13,015 nt of DNA, from contig USMO01000021.1 of the NCBI GenBank assembly GCA_900555785.1, positions 1 to 13,015 of the forward strand, in the 5' to 3' direction. Below the pieces are notes generated by a model, which worked only from the letters and a program-made list of their open reading frames with translations, ran no database searches and was not told where the DNA came from. Positions 1 to 6,682 of the stretch are shown here, piece after piece. The position numbers were made by a program, and so were the translations under genes. Source of the stretch: an uncultured Eubacteriales bacterium. Lineage in GTDB: Bacteria > Bacillota > Clostridia > Oscillospirales > CAG-272. Within the stretch, counting starts at the first letter, position 1; each line of letters starts with the position of its first letter.

Positions 1-332
1 GCACAGTCGGCCTCAATCGCCGCAGAAGCACCGGCTCCGCCTCCGCCAATAATCAACACATCCACATCGTATTTTACATCGTTCAAGTTCACATCCTTGG
101 CCGAAATACGACTGTGGGCCTGCAGCATTTCGCAAAGCTCATGGGGCACCAGTTCGCCCTTATTGGCCCCGACTTCCAGGGTGGAGAACTGACTCTTTTT
201 ATAGTCCGGATGATATGCCGCAAGCAGTTCGTCCTTTTCTTGGGCGGTCATGCGGGCGGGCTCGTAGGAAATATTTTCCGCCCGTGCGGCTTCTACTGCT
301 TTGAGCGATGCCTGAAATTCCTTTGAATACAT
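1..332 (-). CDS. Fumarate reductase/succinate dehydrogenase-type flavoprotein subunit, N-terminal part (runs off left edge)
   Basis: This is the first 110 codons of an FAD-binding oxidoreductase; the rest lies beyond position 1. A Rossmann dinucleotide-binding stretch (DVLIIGGGGAGASAA, residues 91-105) fits the FAD site of the FrdA/SdhA family, which reduces fumarate to succinate or the reverse. The start is the ATG at 330-332, preceded by AGGAGG seven bases upstream. That ribosome site follows directly on the frdB stop codon, and the intergenic gap is only 12 bases. About 90 residues precede the FAD motif, whereas classical FrdA/SdhA begin only a few to about 15 residues before it. The extension has no cysteine cluster; its only cysteine is C67. 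The partner immediately upstream is an FrdB-like Fe-S protein, which supports the family call. Catalytic residues (His/Arg of the substrate site) are outside the window, so related FAD-dependent reductases cannot be excluded. Third-position GC is about 57 percent by hand count, lower than in most of the operon. Confidence 0.82.
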   Translation of the reverse strand, partial: MYSKEFQASLKAVEAARAENISYEPARMTAQEKDELLAAYHPDYKKSQFSTLEVGANKGELVPHELCEMLQAHSRISAKDVNLNDVKYDVDVLIIGGGGAGASAAIEADC

Positions 333-344
333 AGCCGATCCTCC

Positions 345-1019
345 TTACTTCTCAATTTCCCGGTTGTTATACAGCTCTTTCAGCTCCTCGATGGGCTTTT
401 CCATCAGGGCTTCGATCAATTCGGTGTAGGCGCCGTCCTGAATTTCCTGCACTCTCTTTTCAAGATGCTTGGTCTTCGGTGCCAGATATTTGCCGTTCAG
501 GCGTCTGGCCAACATGGCAACCTGAGGGTGCGAAATGCCGGCAGGGCACCGGGAAGAACAGATACCGCACATCACGCAGTCAAAGGACTCTTCGGCACAT
601 TTATCGAATTCGCCTCTTTGGGCATAGGCGATATACTGCATAACATTCAGGTTCTGAGTACAGCTTTTGGTACAGGCATTGCATCCCACACAGGCATAGA
701 TTTCCGGATAGAGCTGCATCATGATCTGCTGCGTGGGCTTCACCTGCTCGATGTCGTAGACCTGCTTGACCAGCGGGAAGAACGGCAGGGTTGCCACGTA
801 CATGTTGTTCTCAACCTTGGTCTGGCAGGCAAGGCAGGTCTTCAGCTCCCGCTCGCCCTTGATGCGGTAGATCGTTGCGCACGCGCCGCAGAAGCCGTTG
901 CGGCAGCCGCAGCCGCGCACCAGCTGGTAGCCTGCGTACTCCATCGCGCGCATGATGGTCAGGTTGTCCGGCACGCTGTACTGCTTACCGAACAGATAAA
1001 TATTTACCATGTTTTCCAT
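345..1019 (-). CDS. Fumarate reductase/succinate dehydrogenase-type iron-sulfur subunit (TfrB N-half-like)
   Basis: This 224-residue electron-transfer subunit should deliver electrons to the flavoprotein encoded next. The N-terminal half is a plant-type [2Fe-2S] domain with C39, C44, C47 and C62 in the CRNGFCGAC context. The C-terminal half carries two complete four-cysteine motifs: C110/C113/C116/C120 and C148/C151/C154/C158. Classical FrdB/SdhB lack one cysteine in the last motif and hold a [3Fe-4S] cluster there; this protein should hold two [4Fe-4S] clusters, as reported for thiol:fumarate reductase TfrB. It has no membrane segment. The ATG at 1019 follows GAGGTG at about seven bases, and the gap to flxA is 9 bases. 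A second in-frame ATG at 1010 has a poorer ribosome site. Codon use changes abruptly at about position 710, near residue 103, between the two domains. Confidence 0.85.
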   Translation of the reverse strand: MENMVNIYLFGKQYSVPDNLTIMRAMEYAGYQLVRGCGCRNGFCGACATIYRIKGERELKTCLACQTKVENNMYVATLPFFPLVKQVYDIEQVKPTQQIMMQLYPEIYACVGCNACTKSCTQNLNVMQYIAYAQRGEFDKCAEESFDCVMCGICSSRCPAGISHPQVAMLARRLNGKYLAPKTKHLEKRVQEIQDGAYTELIEALMEKPIEELKELYNNREIEK

Positions 1020-1028
1020 ATACTCACC

Positions 1029-1862
1029 TCAATACTCGTTCGGCAGCTCGTCCAGCTCGTCGCAGCGGAAGACCGGACCGTCCTTGCAGACATACTTTGC
1101 GCCGACATTGCATCTGCCGCACTTGCCGATGCCGCATTTCATCCGCAGCTCCAGCGTGGTGTACACCTGCGTTTTTTCAAAGCCCAGCTCCTGCAGCCCA
1201 GCCAGCGTGAATTTGATCATAATCGGAGGTCCGCAGAGAATGGCAATCTTGTTGTTGTCCAGCCCCAGTTCCTTGACATAGTTCGGAACGAAGCCAACAT
1301 GCCCGGTCCATTCAGGCTGCTCGCGGTCGATGGTCAGGTGGACATTGACGCCCTCGTCCTTCTCCCACTCGTTGATGATCTCCTTGTAGTCAACCAGGTC
1401 CTGCATGCTGCGGGAACCGTATACAATATCGATCTTGCCGTAGCGGTCGCGATAGTGGCGGCAGTAGTTGATCACCGAGCGGAGCGGCGCCAGACCGATA
1501 CCGCCTGCAATGAAGAGCAGATCATGCCCTGCAAAAGCGGTGTCGACCGGGAAGGGTCTGCCGTACGGACCGCGGATGGTGATCTCCTGACCCACTTCCA
1601 TCGAGTGGAGCCACTCGGTCACGCAGCCGCACTTCTTGATGGAAAATTCCATGAACTCGGTGTTGGTCGGAGAAGAGGTAATCGAGAACATCGCCTCGCC
1701 CACGCCGGGAATCGACAGCATTGCGCATTGTCCCGGCATATGGTCAAACGCCTTTTTGCCGTCCGGCGTGACCACGCGGAAGGTCTTGACATCCGGCGTG
1801 TCGATGCGAATATCGGTCACCACGCCGATTTTCGGCATCAGGGGTTCTTTCATCTCAGCCAT
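1029..1862 (-). CDS. flxA: FlxA-like NAD(P)H-oxidising flavoprotein with C-terminal [2Fe-2S] site (HydG/AsrB family)
   Basis: This 277-residue cytoplasmic protein of the ferredoxin-NADP reductase superfamily would take a hydride from NADH or NADPH and feed electrons to the neighbouring Fe-S proteins. A beta-barrel FAD domain occupies about residues 10-105, with a flavin-binding FSITSSP stretch at 59-65. The nucleotide-binding domain follows, with FIAGGIGLAPLRS at 117-129 and a CGPP stretch at 210-213. Near the end, C243, C248, C251 and C259 form the [2Fe-2S] site typical of HydG (sulfhydrogenase gamma), AsrB and FlxA. The ATG overlaps the end of the upstream gene by 8 bases and has AGGAGG nine bases before it. 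Placement after MvhD/FlxC/FlxB-like genes favours FlxA over a sulfite reductase or hydrogenase subunit; no catalytic subunit of either is present. NADH versus NADPH cannot be told from motifs seen here. Confidence 0.85.
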   Translation of the reverse strand: MAEMKEPLMPKIGVVTDIRIDTPDVKTFRVVTPDGKKAFDHMPGQCAMLSIPGVGEAMFSITSSPTNTEFMEFSIKKCGCVTEWLHSMEVGQEITIRGPYGRPFPVDTAFAGHDLLFIAGGIGLAPLRSVINYCRHYRDRYGKIDIVYGSRSMQDLVDYKEIINEWEKDEGVNVHLTIDREQPEWTGHVGFVPNYVKELGLDNNKIAILCGPPIMIKFTLAGLQELGFEKTQVYTTLELRMKCGIGKCGRCNVGAKYVCKDGPVFRCDELDELPNEY

Positions 1863-2880
1863 TGTCCTGCCCTCCTAATTTTTTCATGACCTTGACAATG
1901 TTCATCTGAATCGGGCACTTGGCAAGGCATCTGCCGCAGCCGACGCAGGAGAACATGCCGTCGTTGTTGGTCGGGAAATAGACCAGCTTGTGCATGAAGC
2001 GCTGACGGAAGCGCTCCAGCTGGGTCAGTCTCGGCTGTCCTGCCGACATTTTGGTAAATTCCGAATACATGCAGGAATCCCAGCAGCGGAAGCGCTTGAC
2101 GCCGTGTCCGGTGTTGAAATCCTTAATATCGTAGCACTGGCAGGTCGGGCAGACAAAGGTGCAGGTTCCGCAGCCAAGGCAGGACTGCGACAGCTCTGCC
2201 CATGCAGGGTCCTTGAAAAATTCGTCGGTCTTGCCCGCGCCGAACTTGTCTGCCGTCAGGTTTGCCAGCGGCAGCTTTTCCAGGCGCTTGCGAACAGTCT
2301 TCTGCTGCTCGGCAACCGGCTTTCCGTCGGCATCGGCGGTCAGGGACGCAACCGATTCCAGCAGCGCCTTGCCCTTTTCGGTGTTTGCCTCCAGGTAGAG
2401 CGCGTCATCGGTCTTCCAGCAGGTTACATCGCCAGCCGGGGACGCGGCGTCAATGCCAAAGGTGTGGCAGAAGCAGGTCTCGTGCGGCTTTGTGCAGGCA
2501 AGCGAGACGATCACGCCATGCTCACGGCGGTTCTTGTAGTAGGAATCCACCGGCTCGGCGAGAAAGACCCTGTCCAGCACGTCAAAGCTGCGGACATCGC
2601 AGGCGCGCACGCCGAACACGACAAAATCCTCGCATTCGCGGCGGGTGTCGATGATTTCGATCTTCTTGCCCTCGGTCTTGAAATCCATCAGGTTTTCGGT
2701 CTGTGGGAAAAAGAAATCCTTTGCGCTTCTGACGGTATTCAGGGCGTCGGAGAGGGTCTTGCCGCTCTCCCACTGCTCGAATTTTGCGCCCGCTGCCGTG
2801 TCAACCGGCAGATAGAGCGTTTCCTTTGCAGCGATTGCCGCAAACAGATCATTCAGCTGTTCCAGAGCAATCTTACGCAT
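1855..2880 (-). CDS. flxB: FlxB-like 4Fe-4S protein (sulfhydrogenase beta/AsrA family)
   Basis: This 341-residue soluble Fe-S protein is probably the electron conduit partner of FlxA. The central part has the cysteine-rich stretch CTKPHETCFCHTFG (129-142), seen in the HydB/AsrA family. The C-terminal third has two ferredoxin-type motifs: C234/C237/C240/C244, followed by further cysteines at C247 and C249, and C312/C315/C318/C322. In HydBG and AsrAB pairs this family is encoded beside the FAD/NAD subunit, as it is here. I chose the ATG at 2880 because GGGGGAG lies upstream at normal distance and the start overlaps the previous gene by 8 bases; an upstream in-frame start at 2916 would add 12 residues with no good ribosome site. 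The FlxB label rather than FlxC rests on gene order and resemblance to HydB/AsrA, so the letter is less certain than the family. Confidence 0.78.
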   Translation of the reverse strand: MRKIALEQLNDLFAAIAAKETLYLPVDTAAGAKFEQWESGKTLSDALNTVRSAKDFFFPQTENLMDFKTEGKKIEIIDTRRECEDFVVFGVRACDVRSFDVLDRVFLAEPVDSYYKNRREHGVIVSLACTKPHETCFCHTFGIDAASPAGDVTCWKTDDALYLEANTEKGKALLESVASLTADADGKPVAEQQKTVRKRLEKLPLANLTADKFGAGKTDEFFKDPAWAELSQSCLGCGTCTFVCPTCQCYDIKDFNTGHGVKRFRCWDSCMYSEFTKMSAGQPRLTQLERFRQRFMHKLVYFPTNNDGMFSCVGCGRCLAKCPIQMNIVKVMKKLGGQDNG

Positions 2881-3865
2881 GGCTGCTCCCCCTTTCCACC
2901 GCTTCGGCGGGTTCAATGTCCCCCTGCGTGAAGTTCACAATCGGCGCGCGGCTGCCAACCTCGGCGCCCGCCTGATATTCGCCGTAGTTGCGGTCAATAT
3001 CCAGGATGAACTTCCGGTTCAGCAGGTGCAGCGGGATGTGCTGCGGGCAGACTCTGGAGCATTCGCCGCAGTCGGTGCAGCGACCGACCACATGGAACGC
3101 CCGGATGATATGGAACATCTTTTCCTCAAATTCGTTCGACGCAGCCTTATTCTCCACGCCGGAATTGGGGTTGTTGAAGACGCACTTTTCGCAGGTGCAT
3201 GCCGGGCAGACATCGCGGCAGGCGTTGCAGCGGATGCAGCGGGACAGTTCGTTCTGCCAGAAGGCATAGCGCTCGTCCGGCGTCATCTTCTCCAGCTTTT
3301 CCACCTCGTCGAAGCGGCGGGATTCCACCACGTCGCCCTCGTCGCCGAGCAGTTCGTCGTATGCGACGTGCTTTTTCGACTTGCAGGTAAAGCAGCGCTC
3401 CGAAACCAGCTCGTCACGCGCGAAGGTCTTTACCCCGTCGTAAAGGGTCTCCACCTTGACGGTGTCTCCCTCTTCGGTGACCGAAAGAACGCCGTCGGCA
3501 TGACGCTTCAGGGTGTTTGCATCCATCATGCCGTGGCAGGGAACGCCGATGACATAGACCTTTTCGCGGTCAAAGCGATGCTCGGTCAGCAGCTGGTTGA
3601 AGCTGTACGTATCGCAGGGCTTGAGGAAGACCAGCACCTTCCCCTCGCCTTTTGCGGTTTCCTTGATCAGGTACTTGGAGAAATTCGCGCCGCAGAAGCC
3701 GTTCCAGACAAAATTCTTTCTCACATCCTCGGCAGAGCGGAAAACGGTCGGGGTTACATCGTAGGCAAATTCGCCAACGCCCCAGCCCAGCACACGGTCA
3801 ACCGTGCCGTCCGCAAGCAGGGCTTCCGCCCGTTCCACGAGGCTCTCACGCTTTATTTCTTGCAT
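2873..3865 (-). CDS. flxC: FlxC-like 4Fe-4S dicluster protein with FrhB-like N-terminal half
   Basis: This 330-residue soluble Fe-S protein is predicted to relay electrons between the FlxA/FlxB pair and the MvhD/HdrA hub. The first half contains NGFCGANFSKYL (55-66), LKPCD (81-85) and VGVPCHGM (107-114). This is a pattern like the F420-hydrogenase beta subunit (FrhB/FdhB) group, with a CFTC pair at 158-161. The second half has two ferredoxin motifs: C210/C213/C216/C220, continued by C223, C225 and C228, and C263/C266/C269/C273. The ATG at 3865 overlaps the mvhD end by 13 bases and follows GGAGG at seven bases; a longer in-frame start at 3967 would run far into mvhD and has no ribosome site. 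Its position next to mvhD matches flxC in flxDCBA order, but I assign the letter by position. An F420-dependent role is unlikely from context. Confidence 0.72.
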   Translation of the reverse strand: MQEIKRESLVERAEALLADGTVDRVLGWGVGEFAYDVTPTVFRSAEDVRKNFVWNGFCGANFSKYLIKETAKGEGKVLVFLKPCDTYSFNQLLTEHRFDREKVYVIGVPCHGMMDANTLKRHADGVLSVTEEGDTVKVETLYDGVKTFARDELVSERCFTCKSKKHVAYDELLGDEGDVVESRRFDEVEKLEKMTPDERYAFWQNELSRCIRCNACRDVCPACTCEKCVFNNPNSGVENKAASNEFEEKMFHIIRAFHVVGRCTDCGECSRVCPQHIPLHLLNRKFILDIDRNYGEYQAGAEVGSRAPIVNFTQGDIEPAEAVERGSSHA

Positions 3866-4287
3866 CGCAGATCCTCCAGTCTCTTGTTCTCGCCCAGCGC
3901 CGCAACGGTGCTGACGAAATCGTTCATCGTAGCGGCGAACTTTGCGCCCTCCGCTGCGCTCACCCACTCCACGCGCGTGCGCTCACGCTCAATGCCGAGG
4001 TAGTCGAGCATCGAGAACAGCAGCGCCATGCGGCGGCGGGTGTAGTAGTTACCGGTTGTATAGTGGCAGTCGCCGGGGTGGCAGCCGCAGAGAATCACGC
4101 CGTCCGCTCCCCGCTGGAATGCGCGGAGAATGAACATCGGATTGACCCGGCAGGAGCACGGCACCCGGATAATCTTCACGTCTGCCGGGTAGTTCAGCCG
4201 GTTGTTGCCGGCAAGATCGGCGCCCGCATAGGAGCACCAGTTGCAGCAGAACGCCACAATCAGGGGTTTGTATTCGGTTACCTGCAT
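3853..4287 (-). CDS. mvhD: MvhD/FlxD-type [2Fe-2S] electron-transfer protein
   Basis: This 144-residue protein matches the methyl-viologen-reducing hydrogenase delta subunit family, a small cytoplasmic [2Fe-2S] protein that docks on HdrA and passes it electrons from a hydrogenase, formate dehydrogenase or Flx module. The family's cysteine set is intact: C14, C15 and C18 in CCNWCSYAGAD, C44 and C46 in VPCSCRVNP, and C67, C69 and C74 in CGCHPGDCHYTTGN. The length is usual for the stand-alone form. The ATG overlaps the end of hdrA by 10 bases and has GGAGG within the last hdrA codons, so translation is probably coupled. No hydrogenase large or small subunit is present nearby, so the electron donor is most likely the downstream Flx proteins. 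FlxD would be an equally good name. Confidence 0.92.
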   Translation of the reverse strand: MQVTEYKPLIVAFCCNWCSYAGADLAGNNRLNYPADVKIIRVPCSCRVNPMFILRAFQRGADGVILCGCHPGDCHYTTGNYYTRRRMALLFSMLDYLGIERERTRVEWVSAAEGAKFAATMNDFVSTVAALGENKRLEDLRCKK

Positions 4288-6272
4288 ATCGCGTCCACCT
4301 CCGCCATGATTTGTTTATTCGAGAATCCGCGCAGATCCATCGCGCCGGACATGCAAGCCACCGTGCAGGCACCGCAGCCCTGGCAGACAGCCTCGTTCAC
4401 CTGCGCCACACGCCGCACCTTGGTGGTACGGTCGGGCATCCGGAACTCTTTTTCGACATAGGTGATGGCGCCGTACGGGCAGACCTTTTCGCAGGTCGAG
4501 CAGCCGTTGCACATCATCTCGTCCGGGTGCGCAATGCACGGGTTGCCGGTCAGCTGATCCTTGCAGAGCAGACCGATGACCTTCGACGCCGCTGCGCCCG
4601 CCTGCGAGACCGTTTCGGGAATATCCTTCGGTCCCTGGCAGGTACCCGAGAGAAACACGCCCGCTGTCGGGCTTTCCACAGGACGGAGCTTGGGGTGCGC
4701 TTCGGTGAAGAAGTCGTTGGTATCCATGCTGGCAGTCAGCATCGTTGCCAGCGGTCTTGCCGACTTATCCGGCTCGATTGCCGCCGCAAGAACGACCATA
4801 TCCGCATCGATGTGCAGCTGCTTGCCGTAAAGCAGATCGGATGCCTGTACCTTCAGCTTGCCGTTCTCCGGTTCCACCTTGCCGACCATGCCCTTAATGT
4901 AATGAACACCGTACTCCTCAACCGCGCGGCGATAGAACTCGTCAAAGTTCTTGCCGGGCGTCCGGACGTCGATGTAGAAAACATACACTTCGGTATCCGG
5001 ATATTTGTCGCGGATGAGCATGGCGTGCTTGGCGGTGTACATGCAGCAGATCTTGGAGCAGTATTCCTTCCCCTTCTCTGCACAGGCCGAGCAACGGGAA
5101 CCCACGCACTGCACGAACACGATGGTGTGCGGGTGGGTCTTGTCGGAGGGACGGAGCAGCGTGCCGCCGGTCGGTCCGGCAGCGTTCATCAGACGCTCCA
5201 GCTCCAGGGACGTGATGACGTCCTTCGATTCGTTGTAGGCAAACTCATCGAATTTGTCCATCGAAATCGGGTTAAAGCCGGTTGCAACCACGATTGCGCC
5301 GTACTTTTCCTCAATGTATTCGTCCTTCGCCTTGTAGTCAATCGCGCCCGCGCCGCAAACCTTGGAGCAGATACCGCACTTGCCGGTCTTCAGCATCAGG
5401 CAGGCGTTGGGGTCGATGGTTGCCACCTTCGGCACAGCCTGCGCGAAGGGGATGTAAATGGCATGACGGTTGTCCATGCCGAGGTTGAACTCGTTCGGCA
5501 CCTTCTTCTGCGGGCACTTTTCGGTGCAGAGACCGCAGCCGGTGCAGACATCCTCTTTGACATACCGCGCCTTCTTCTTAATGGTCACGTCAAAGTTGCC
5601 GACAAAGCCCTTGACCGCAGTCACCTCGGAGTAGGAGAAGATGCGAATCTTGTCGTTCTGCGCCACATCCACCATTTTCGGGGTCAGGATGCAGGCTGCG
5701 CAGTCCAGCGTCGGGAAGGTCTTGTCGAGCTGCGCCATCTTGCCGCCGATGGTCGGCTTGGTCTCCACAATGTCGACCGGGAAGCCCGCGTCCGCAATGT
5801 CGAGTGCGGTCTGAATGCCCGCGATACCGCCGCCGATGACCAGTGCGCGCTTGGTAACCGGAGACTGCCCCGGGGTCAGCGGCGCGGTGAGGTTGACCTT
5901 TGCAACCGCTGCTTTGGCAAGGATGATTGCCTTTGCGGTGCCGGTCGGCATGTCCTTATGAACCCACGAGCACTGCTCGCGGATGTTCGCGATCTCCACC
6001 ATGTAGGGGTTCAGCCCTGCCGCCGCTGCGGTCTTGCGGAAGGTCGCTTCGTGCATACGCGGAGAGCAGGAGCAGACCACGATGCCGGTCAGGTGATGTT
6101 CCTTGACCGATTCGATGATCATGTTCTGCCCAGCCTGCGAGCACATGTACTGATAATCGGTAGAGAAAACGACACCCGGTTCATGACCGATCGCTTCTGC
6201 AACCGCTTTCACGTCCACCGTTCCTGCGATGTTGGTACCGCAATGGCAGACGAATACGCCGATTCTTTGCAT
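4278..6272 (-). CDS. hdrA: HdrA, FAD-containing bifurcating subunit of a heterodisulfide reductase-like complex
   Basis: At 664 residues this is full length for HdrA, whose FAD is the electron-bifurcation site in methanogen HdrABC-MvhAGD. The N-terminal domain holds VCHCGTNIAG (8-17) and CSCSPRMHE (67-75). The FAD Rossmann motif GGGIAG is at 147-152, followed by the conserved DCAACILTPKM stretch (190-200). An inserted ferredoxin domain has C243/C246/C249/C253 and C291/C299/C302/C306. A cysteine-rich patch lies at C389, C394, C397, C405, C409 and C410. Two C-terminal [4Fe-4S] motifs, C588/C591/C594/C598 and C630/C633/C636/C640, would be the low-potential exit to ferredoxin. The ATG lies 17 bases after hdrC with an AGGAG site. 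Cysteine is almost always TGC, in line with its upstream neighbours. HdrA is certain at family level; bifurcation is inferred. Confidence 0.95.
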   Translation of the reverse strand: MQRIGVFVCHCGTNIAGTVDVKAVAEAIGHEPGVVFSTDYQYMCSQAGQNMIIESVKEHHLTGIVVCSCSPRMHEATFRKTAAAAGLNPYMVEIANIREQCSWVHKDMPTGTAKAIILAKAAVAKVNLTAPLTPGQSPVTKRALVIGGGIAGIQTALDIADAGFPVDIVETKPTIGGKMAQLDKTFPTLDCAACILTPKMVDVAQNDKIRIFSYSEVTAVKGFVGNFDVTIKKKARYVKEDVCTGCGLCTEKCPQKKVPNEFNLGMDNRHAIYIPFAQAVPKVATIDPNACLMLKTGKCGICSKVCGAGAIDYKAKDEYIEEKYGAIVVATGFNPISMDKFDEFAYNESKDVITSLELERLMNAAGPTGGTLLRPSDKTHPHTIVFVQCVGSRCSACAEKGKEYCSKICCMYTAKHAMLIRDKYPDTEVYVFYIDVRTPGKNFDEFYRRAVEEYGVHYIKGMVGKVEPENGKLKVQASDLLYGKQLHIDADMVVLAAAIEPDKSARPLATMLTASMDTNDFFTEAHPKLRPVESPTAGVFLSGTCQGPKDIPETVSQAGAAASKVIGLLCKDQLTGNPCIAHPDEMMCNGCSTCEKVCPYGAITYVEKEFRMPDRTTKVRRVAQVNEAVCQGCGACTVACMSGAMDLRGFSNKQIMAEVDAICR

Positions 6273-6289
6273 GTCTGTTTTCTCCTTCC

Positions 6290-6682
6290 TTATTTCGAAT
6301 ACTTGCGCATGGCGCTGACAATTGCCTGCTGCGGCAAATCCTCGTCCACCAGCGCGGGAATATCGTCAGCCTTCAGGTGGTTGGCGCCCTTTTCGCGGAC
6401 TGCCAGCAGGCGAATCGCCTCCACCAGCTTTGCCGGCTCCACACCGCGCGGGCAACGGTCCACGCAGGCGAAGCAGGACAGGCACTTGTAAACCGACGGC
6501 GACTTCATCAGCGTTTCGATGTCGCCGGTCTCTACCATATAAACAAACTGATGCGGATGGTATTCCATCTCATCATAGGACGGGCAGGTTGCCGAGCACT
6601 TTCCGCACCGCATGCACTTGCGCGGGTTGACGCCGCTCATGCGCAGGACCTGCTCCTGCTCCAGCTTTTCTTTATTCTGCAT
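6290..6682 (-). CDS. hdrC: HdrC, 4Fe-4S subunit of the Hdr complex
   Basis: This 130-residue soluble ferredoxin-like protein links HdrA with HdrB. Two four-cysteine motifs are intact: C23/C26/C29/C33 in CMRCGKCSATCP and C67/C70/C73/C77 in CLSCFACVDRCP. The spacing between them, helical with no membrane segment, is typical of HdrC rather than of the membrane-type HdrD. The ATG at 6682 overlaps the hdrB end by 11 bases, and AGGAGG sits about seven bases upstream; a longer in-frame start at 6715 lies well inside hdrB with no matching ribosome site. The family call is secure because of the motif pair and its placement between hdrB and hdrA. Confidence 0.92.
   Translation of the reverse strand: MQNKEKLEQEQVLRMSGVNPRKCMRCGKCSATCPSYDEMEYHPHQFVYMVETGDIETLMKSPSVYKCLSCFACVDRCPRGVEPAKLVEAIRLLAVREKGANHLKADDIPALVDEDLPQQAIVSAMRKYSK

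Noticed and set aside
1029..2880. Anaerobic sulfite reductase AsrAB or sulfhydrogenase HydBG
   Set aside because: The families are shared, but there is no AsrC-type siroheme subunit or NiFe hydrogenase subunit. Placement after hdrA-mvhD fits Flx better.
2881..2916. Longer N-terminus for flxB, and similar upstream starts for flxC (3967), hdrC (6715) and the exported protein (12465)
   Set aside because: In each case the downstream ATG has the better-placed ribosome site and begins the expected family N-terminus or signal peptide.
4311..6491. 726-residue open frame on the plus strand opposite hdrA
   Set aside because: It is a mirror of a real gene with strong third-position GC bias. It lacks a ribosome site and recognisable domains, while the minus strand has full HdrA motifs.
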